Shown: in pieces, positions 5,345-5,366 of the stretch
Position numbering within the stretch: the first letter of the stretch is position 1
Layout of the letters: every line of letters starts with the position of its first letter
From: Geoglobus sp.
GTDB taxonomy: Archaea; Halobacteriota; Archaeoglobi; Archaeoglobales; Archaeoglobaceae
Length of the DNA: 5,366 nt
Direction of reading: 5' to 3'
Assembly: GCA_027016965.1 (NCBI GenBank)
Contig: JALURI010000097.1
Coordinates: forward strand, 1-5,366
The notes under the pieces: model-generated
Told to the model about the DNA's origin: nothing
Seen by the model: only the letters and a program-made list of their open reading frames with translations
Database searches by the model: none
Position numbers and translations under genes: made by a program

Positions 5345-5366
5345 GAATTTTCAGGAATTCTGTTGA
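5341..5366 (+). CDS. Start of a gene coupled to int (partial, runs off the window)
   Basis: An ATG overlaps the int stop codon as ATGA, preceded by a strong SD. Eight codons are visible (MRIFRNSV), too few to identify a family. The overlap implies an operon and translational coupling with int, so a role in the same element is likely, for example a recombination, replication or regulatory function, but nothing in the sequence chooses among these. Confidence 0.6.

Larger units (their letters stand above)
4349..5366 (+). mobile_element. Left end of an SSV-type integrative element (partial)
   Basis: An SSV-type integrase with a tRNA-Gln 3' half inside its 5' coding region, followed by a translationally coupled gene that leaves the window, marks the end of an integrative plasmid, provirus or their remnant. 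If the element sits in the chromosome in the standard way, the boundary is the tRNA fragment (4468-4511), with host DNA to its left and element DNA to its right. The protein-like frame continuing left to 4349 argues instead that the element sequence reaches at least that far. The other end and the intact tRNA-Gln gene would lie to the right, outside this window. Confidence 0.6.

Noticed and set aside
1..5366. CRISPR arrays, rRNA genes, insertion sequences
   Set aside because: No regularly spaced repeat array, no rRNA-like sequence and no transposase or terminal inverted repeats were seen.

Overview
The window looks like the chromosome of a euryarchaeon, probably a hyperthermophile. Signs are AT-rich promoters with GAAG-type BRE plus TATA elements 37-52 bases before start codons, SD motifs of the GGAGGTGA type, an archaeal FilR1-type regulator, a two-subunit class I (Fe-S) fumarase, an SSV-type archaeal integrase, and a very GC-rich tRNA piece in otherwise AT-rich DNA. 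I lean towards Archaeoglobales (Archaeoglobus, Ferroglobus or Geoglobus) from the style of the proteins, but this is inference without a database search.

Left part (1-3272): a plus-strand winged-helix regulator with a FilR1-type sensor domain (8-817) converges on, and overlaps by 26 bases, a minus-strand metabolic block. Read in transcription order the block is an uncertain 61-codon ORF (3272-3087), dapB (3027-2257, lysine/diaminopimelate pathway), then the fumarase alpha subunit (2208-1387) and beta subunit (1382-792) with only 4 bases between them. A BRE/TATA-like motif precedes both dapB and the fumarase pair, so the fumarase genes can probably be transcribed on their own.

Middle (3273-4255): a regulatory spacer of about 250 bases, then a plus-strand hemerythrin-like (HHE) protein with a C-terminal domain resembling DUF2249. 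Its BRE/TATA core, GAAGCATTTAT, is identical to that in front of the fumarase alpha gene. The SD and TATA spacing put its start at 3524, not at the TTG at 3494.

Right part (4256-5366): the edge of a mobile element. A tyrosine recombinase closely patterned on the SSV1 integrase carries, inside its 5' coding region and on the opposite strand, the 3' half (about 44 bases) of a tRNA-Gln(CUG) gene. This is the attachment-site arrangement of SSV-type elements. The reading frame continues 25 codons upstream of the first ATG with protein-like sequence that would represent the IntN part, yet has no usual start codon there. The integrase therefore looks unpartitioned (an attP-like state) or a start-less fossil, instead of the split gene expected after integration. 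A next gene starts at 5341 by ATGA overlap with a strong SD and runs off the window. The tRNA fragment, the frame across it and the imperfect direct repeat at 4311/4351 are the most interesting features here.
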